Shown piece after piece: positions 6,207-6,671 of a stretch of 6,671 nt of DNA. The stretch covers positions 1-6,671 of the forward strand of contig JAHFDX010000025.1 in assembly GCA_023248785.1 (NCBI GenBank). Reading direction: 5' to 3'. The stretch's first letter is position 1. The number at the start of each line of letters is the position of its first letter. This DNA comes from Myxococcales bacterium (GTDB lineage Bacteria > Myxococcota_A > Polyangia > Polyangiales > Polyangiaceae). Both the position numbers and the translations under genes were made by a program. Under the pieces are notes generated by a model. That model made no database searches. It saw only the letters and a list, made by a program, of their open reading frames with translations, and was not told where the DNA came from.

Positions 6207-6560
6207 ATGAAGTGGATTTTCGCCATCGGCGCTTTGGCCATGACAACGACCGCGGAAAGCGGCTGCAAGCGTGGCTCGGAGGCCGCACAGTGCCCGACGT
6301 GTGTGGTTGCGAATGATCGCGGATTTGTGCCAAGCAAAGTTACGATTCCCCTGGGGGCGCCTGGTACGAAGACGCAAATCACGTTCACGCGCACAAGTGA
6401 CGAAACATGCGCGCGTGACGTTGTGTTCCCAGAACTGAACGTAAAAGTGCCCCTGCCTCTCAACAAGCCGGTGAGCGTGCCGGTTCCCGCCGACGTGTCG
6501 AAGACGTATACGTTTCAGTGCGGTATGGCCATGTACAAGAGCAGTATCGTCGTCGAGTGA
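6207..6560 (+). CDS. Exported cupredoxin-like (Cupredoxin_1 type) copper-site protein
   Basis: The 117-residue product has a signal peptide (MKWIFAIGALAMTTTAESGC), with Cys20 possibly lipidated, although the lipobox is atypical. The mature part fits the short cupredoxin beta-sandwich: GFVPSKVTIPLGAPG (39-53), then ITFTRTSDETC (58-68), VVFPELNVKVPLPLNKPV (72-89) and YTFQCGMAM (101-109). In this family the late CGMxM motif (C105, M107, M109) and the Cys before the 'VVFPEL' strand (C68) are the candidate metal ligands, probably for Cu(I). A second pair, CPTC at 29-32 near the mature N-terminus, is unexpected and could bind metal or form a disulfide. Related domains occur beside copper-exporting P-type ATPases, but no such gene is in this window. 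The start ATG is preceded by AGGTGA (6198-6203), only 3 bases away. It likely acts in periplasmic copper binding or transfer, and could be co-transcribed with 5006-6154. Confidence 0.8.
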   Translation: MKWIFAIGALAMTTTAESGCKRGSEAAQCPTCVVANDRGFVPSKVTIPLGAPGTKTQITFTRTSDETCARDVVFPELNVKVPLPLNKPVSVPVPADVSKTYTFQCGMAMYKSSIVVE

Positions 6561-6567
6561 CTTCGGA

Positions 6568-6671
6568 TTACAAGGCGAATGCAGCTCGCACGCTGTCTTC
6601 GAGGGCGTCGCAGAGCCAGTCCACTTCATCGAGCGTCGTAATCAGTGGTGGGCAAACGTAGATAGTGTTTC
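6568..6671 (-). CDS. C-terminal end of a probable class III aminotransferase (cut by the window edge)
   Basis: The minus strand has an open frame from the window edge (first full codon at 6669-6667) to TAA at 6570-6568, giving 33 residues. These include TIYVCPPLITTLDE and then VDWLCDALEDSVRAA. The 'I-x-x-x-PPL-I-x-T-x-x-E-x-D-x-L' pattern with a closing amphipathic helix is what class III, PLP-dependent aminotransferases (omega-amino acid:pyruvate type) have at their C-terminus. Most of the enzyme, including the PLP lysine, is outside the window, so substrate and completeness cannot be judged. The gene converges on the cupredoxin gene, with 7 bases between the two stop codons, and no terminator is visible there. 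Confidence 0.62.
   Translation of the reverse strand, partial: NTIYVCPPLITTLDEVDWLCDALEDSVRAAFAL

Noticed and set aside
5447..6629. Minus-strand open frames opposite the exported protein and cupredoxin genes
   Set aside because: Antisense shadows with Arg-rich low-complexity composition; the plus-strand genes have signal peptides, ribosome-binding sites and, for the cupredoxin, a clear metal motif.

Overview
The window looks like ordinary chromosomal DNA from a GC-rich Gram-negative bacterium (GC roughly in the fifties by eye). The protein types point, with low to moderate confidence, to Myxococcota or a related deltaproteobacterial lineage: a secreted metzincin-like lipoprotein, a zinc-ribbon/transmembrane protein of a poorly studied family, and several small exported proteins of no named family. 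There is no phage, transposase, integrase, CRISPR or plasmid gene, and no complete novel multi-gene defence or mobile system that I can support.

Layout. Bases 1-124 hold a strong palindromic repeat (36-85) just beyond the 3' end of a tRNA-Pro(CGG) gene (125-198, minus). Then come two minus-strand genes whose ends overlap by 4 bases. They encode paralogous, CgeB-like putative glycosyltransferases: the upstream, shorter one at 1447-2511 and the downstream one at 251-1450. An intergenic stretch (2512-2642) carries a hairpin near the start of the pair, a candidate promoter, and a weak terminator for the next gene. Upstream on the same strand lie a metzincin-like secreted zinc protease (2643-3401) and a zinc-ribbon membrane protein (3476-4540).

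A 58-base divergent region (4541-4598) separates these from the plus-strand genes: a small membrane-anchored two-cysteine protein (4599-4919), a secreted protein of possible beta-propeller type (5006-6154), and an exported cupredoxin-like copper-site protein (6207-6560). At the right edge the last 34 codons (including the stop) of a probable class III aminotransferase enter on the minus strand, ending 7 bases from the cupredoxin stop codon.

How they fit together. The glycosyltransferase pair is almost certainly one translationally coupled unit and probably glycosylates one acceptor. The middle and right-hand genes share a cell-envelope theme, with exported or membrane-anchored proteins bearing cysteine or metal-binding motifs, but nothing in the sequence proves that they act in one pathway. 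The points most worth following are the loss of the conserved C-terminal motif in one glycosyltransferase paralogue, the split archaemetzincin-like motif of the protease, and the membrane-spanning zinc-ribbon/cysteine-rich protein.
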